Assembly: GCA_025361185.1 (NCBI GenBank)
Contig: JANYAR010000024.1
Location: 1-60,661, forward strand
DNA length: 60,661 bases
Source: Alphaproteobacteria bacterium
GTDB taxonomy: Bacteria > Pseudomonadota > Alphaproteobacteria > Micropepsales > Micropepsaceae
Direction: 5' to 3'
Positions 58,387-60,661 of the stretch are shown here, one piece after another. Under the pieces are notes generated by a model, which had not been told where the DNA came from, searched no databases, and was given only the letters and a program-made list of their open reading frames with translations. A program made the position numbers and the translations under genes. The stretch's first letter is position 1; every line of letters begins with the position of its first letter.

Positions 58387-58772
58387 TGTCTGCCCTGGCG
58401 AATCCCTTTTTGTGGAGTTTCGTCATCGCCGGCGCCGCGCTGGTACGGACGGCCTTGCTTTACATGGCTTCGGTGAATGAACTGGCCAATTATATAACGG
58501 CCAGCTGCCCCGACCTGTGGGCCAAAATCGCCTGGAAAAAACCGCCACAGATATACACGGCGGAGCCGTTGCAGCTTATGAATCTTCGGCTTGATCGGTT
58601 GATCTATTTCGACTCCGCATCGGGCGACCACCCGGCCGACCCGCAGTTTCACAAGCTTCTTTCCCGCATACGCCTGTCGGCGTTGATGTGTTTCATCTTA
58701 TTTGCCATCGCAATAATATCGCTGGGCGAAGCGGGGCCGCTCCCTTTGCTTGACTCTCTGAGGCGCAATTGA
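58383..58772 (+). CDS. Small membrane protein of unknown function
   Basis: The 129-residue protein has an N-terminal helix (PFLWSFVIAGAALVRTALLYMA) and a C-terminal helix (LSALMCFILFAIAIISLGEAG) around a soluble middle. The ATG overlaps the stop of the preceding MFS gene; a second ATG follows at once. No motif is recognised. It may be co-expressed with the transporters. Confidence 0.6.
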   Translation: MMSALANPFLWSFVIAGAALVRTALLYMASVNELANYITASCPDLWAKIAWKKPPQIYTAEPLQLMNLRLDRLIYFDSASGDHPADPQFHKLLSRIRLSALMCFILFAIAIISLGEAGPLPLLDSLRRN

Positions 58773-58785
58773 TTTGTCTGCCGCC

Positions 58786-59730
58786 ATGACTCGCGCGTTT
58801 CTATTCCCCGGACAGGGCAGCCAGAAGGTCGGCATGGGCAAGGAGCTCGCCGATGCCTTTGCGTCCGCCCGCGAAGTCTTTCAGGAAGTGGACGACGCGC
58901 TGTCGCAAAAACTGTCCAAGCTGATGTGGGAAGGCCCGGATGAGGATCTCCTCCTCACCGAAAACGCCCAGCCCGCCATCATGGCCGCGTCGATTGCCAT
59001 CGTGCGGGTGCTGGAAAGAGACATGGGCCTGGATGTCGCCAAACACGCTTATCTGGTCGCCGGTCACAGCCTGGGGGAATATTCCGCGCTCTGCGCCGTG
59101 GGCGCCTTTACGCTGGCCGACACCGCGCGGTTGCTCAAGATTCGCGGCCAGGCCATGCAGTCGGCGGTGCCGGTGGGCGAGGGCGGCATGACCGCGCTGA
59201 TCGGCGCCGACATCGAACAGGCCGAAGAGGTGGCGGAAGAAGCCGCCAGCACCGGCGGAATCTGCGTCGTCGCCAACGACAATGCGCCGGGCCAGGTGGT
59301 GATCTCCGGCACGCTGGATGCGCTGGCGCGCGCCGCCGAAATCGCCAAGGCCAAAGGCATCAAGCGCGCTCTGCCGCTGGCGGTGTCGGCACCCTTTCAT
59401 TGCCCGCTGATGCAGCCCGCCGCGCAGCGCATGGCCGAGGCGCTGGCCGGTGTTACCATCCGCCCCCTGTCACTGCCGGTACTGGCCAATGTCACGGCGA
59501 AAGAGGCCAGCGATCCCGATCATGTCCGTCGGCTCTTGGTCGAGCAGGTGACGGGCCGGGTGCGCTGGCGCGAAAGCATCCTGGCGCTCAGGGGCCTGAC
59601 CGTGGACACGACAGTGGAGTTCGGCGGCGGCAAGGTTTTGACTGGCATGGTCAAGCGTATCGATAAGGAACTTGCTAGTATCACGCTTGATTCACCCGCC
59701 GACCTGGAAGCCTTTGGAAAGGGTCTCTGA
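58786..59730 (+). CDS. fabD: Malonyl-CoA:ACP transacylase
   Basis: The 314-residue enzyme loads malonyl onto acyl carrier protein for fatty acid synthesis. FLFPGQGSQKVGMG opens it, S95 in GHSLGEYS is the nucleophile, and the catalytic His is in SAPFHCPLM. The ATG at 58786 is preferred over an upstream TTG at 58774. The stop overlaps the fabG start (TGATG), so the two are coupled. Confidence 0.97.
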   Translation: MTRAFLFPGQGSQKVGMGKELADAFASAREVFQEVDDALSQKLSKLMWEGPDEDLLLTENAQPAIMAASIAIVRVLERDMGLDVAKHAYLVAGHSLGEYSALCAVGAFTLADTARLLKIRGQAMQSAVPVGEGGMTALIGADIEQAEEVAEEAASTGGICVVANDNAPGQVVISGTLDALARAAEIAKAKGIKRALPLAVSAPFHCPLMQPAAQRMAEALAGVTIRPLSLPVLANVTAKEASDPDHVRRLLVEQVTGRVRWRESILALRGLTVDTTVEFGGGKVLTGMVKRIDKELASITLDSPADLEAFGKGL

Positions 59731-60470
59731 TGTTCGATCTTTCCGGTAAGACGGCACTCATCACCGGCGCATCCGGTGGCATCGGCGGTGCTATTGCCAA
59801 AGCGCTGCACGGCCAGGGCGCGACGGTGGTGCTGTCGGGCACCCGCGCCGAAGCGCTGGAAACATTGCGCGCTGAACTCGGTGAGCGCGCCTTCATCGCC
59901 CCTGCCAATCTCTCCGACATCGCGTCGGTGGAAGCCTTGCCCAAGGCGGCCGAGGCGGCTGCCGGCGCGCCGATCGATATCCTGGTCAACAATGCCGGCA
60001 TCACCAAAGACAATCTCTTCCTGCGCATGAAGGATGACGAATGGGATCAGGTGATCGCCGTCAATCTCACCGCCGCCTTCCGTCTGTCGCGCGCCGTGTT
60101 GCGCGGCATGATGAAAAAGCGCTGGGGCCGCATCATCCAGATCACCAGCGCGGTGGGCACAACCGGAAATCCCGGCCAGGGCAATTACGCCGCCGCCAAG
60201 GCAGGGCTGGTGGGCATGAGCAAGAGCCTGGCGGCCGAAGTGGCCTCGCGTAACATCACCGTCAACGCGGTGGCGCCGGGCTTTATTCAGACCGCCATGA
60301 CCGATGTGCTGACCGATCAGCAGAAAGAAACCATTTCGACACGAATTCCGGCTGGCCGCATGGGCATGCCGGAGGAAATTGCCGCCGCCGTGGTCTATCT
60401 GGCGTCGCAGGAAGCGGCCTATGTCACCGGCGAAACCATTCAGATTAACGGCGGAATGGCGATGTTATGA
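59730..60470 (+). CDS. fabG: 3-oxoacyl-[ACP] reductase
   Basis: The 246-residue NADPH-dependent SDR carries out the first reduction of fatty acid elongation. It has TGASGGIGG (12-20), NNAG (87-90) and the catalytic set S140, Y153 and K157 (GNYAAAKAG). The C-terminus INGGMAML is typical of true FabG. It lies between fabD and acpP, the conserved cluster order. Confidence 0.97.
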   Translation: MFDLSGKTALITGASGGIGGAIAKALHGQGATVVLSGTRAEALETLRAELGERAFIAPANLSDIASVEALPKAAEAAAGAPIDILVNNAGITKDNLFLRMKDDEWDQVIAVNLTAAFRLSRAVLRGMMKKRWGRIIQITSAVGTTGNPGQGNYAAAKAGLVGMSKSLAAEVASRNITVNAVAPGFIQTAMTDVLTDQQKETISTRIPAGRMGMPEEIAAAVVYLASQEAAYVTGETIQINGGMAML

Positions 60471-60616
60471 CAGGTAAATCAAAGACTTAAATGTGAAGTG
60501 GCGGGGCCGGAATGATTGTGTTACCAAACCAGCCACCCACGAAGCACCAGAAGCAAGTGTGGTCCCGGCCGTTTCTGGCGGTTCGGGTTTGAAATCTAGG
60601 AGAGGCTTTAAAGTCC

Positions 60617-60661
60617 ATGAGCGATACTGCGGAACGCGTGAAGAAGATCGTCGTCGAGCAT
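60617..60661 (+). CDS. acpP: Acyl carrier protein, N-terminal part (cut by window end)
   Basis: The last 15 codons of the window read MSDTAERVKKIVVEH, the usual start of alphaproteobacterial AcpP. AGGAGA about 14 bases ahead could serve as the ribosome site. The position after fabG supports the call. The Ser that carries the phosphopantetheine lies beyond the window. Confidence 0.9.
   Translation, partial: MSDTAERVKKIVVEH

Overview
The window is about 60.7 kb of a GC-rich proteobacterial chromosome. The core genes (rpsF-rpsR-rplI, dnaB, alr, radA-cvpA-purF, der-bamB, fabD-fabG-acpP), the UrcA-family protein, the duplicated mobile-looking hairpins and the P4-type integrase all fit an alphaproteobacterium. 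A Micropepsales/Rhizomicrobium- or Caulobacterales-like free-living heterotroph is my best guess, but the exact taxon cannot be fixed from sequence alone.

Region 1 (51-12,680) looks like a degenerate genomic island at a tRNA-Ser(CGA) gene. The last 14 bases of the tRNA plus one more base recur exactly at 12,634-12,648. A terminator-like hairpin follows that second copy directly and is missing behind the tRNA itself. Inside are two PQQ-type dehydrogenases with a cytochrome c partner, a fatty-acid-hydroxylase/sterol-desaturase protein, a double CDGSH protein, an APC permease coupled to a dimethylformamidase-like C-terminal remnant, an MFS transporter, a small secreted protein, and next to the right end an integrase whose catalytic half has been replaced in frame by the C-terminal half of an MFS transporter. 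Eight of the nine copies of one palindromic repeat family (family A) lie in this stretch.

Region 2 (12.7-31.2 kb) is a catabolic and accessory zone: an acetamidase/formamidase-family protein, an amidase, a coupled 3-hydroxyacyl dehydrogenase and beta-keto acid cleavage enzyme with an MmgE/PrpD protein, a secreted GH78-like rhamnosidase, a phosphotriesterase-like hydrolase, and an ECF42-type sigma factor with its YCII/DGPF partner, divergent from an SRPBCC-VOC-DHFR-like operon. An oxygenase of the damaged-DNA type, aquaporin Z and a TetR regulator with two palindromic operators follow. A second repeat family (family B, GGTCC hairpins with compensatory changes) occurs here and up to 42.5 kb, and is not seen in Region 1.

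Region 3 (31.5-47.1 kb) is mainly housekeeping: dnaB; a GT25 glycosyltransferase; the overlapping chain of a membrane-anchored unknown protein, alr, mlaE and mlaF, then a GNAT gene; the overlapping chain radA-cvpA-purF; and the reverse-strand operon panB - YfgM-like - bamB - der.

Region 4 (47.2-54.2 kb) holds an ArsR-led operon (DHFR-like, SRPBCC, alpha/beta hydrolase), a cobalamin riboswitch ahead of metE, and a small accessory patch (UrcA protein, lipoprotein, cupin-like protein) ending in a 3' remnant of tatC. Region 5 (54.2-60.7 kb) has rpsF-rpsR-rplI on the reverse strand, two adjoining MFS genes, a small membrane protein, and the start of the fatty-acid synthesis cluster fabD-fabG-acpP, with acpP cut by the window edge.
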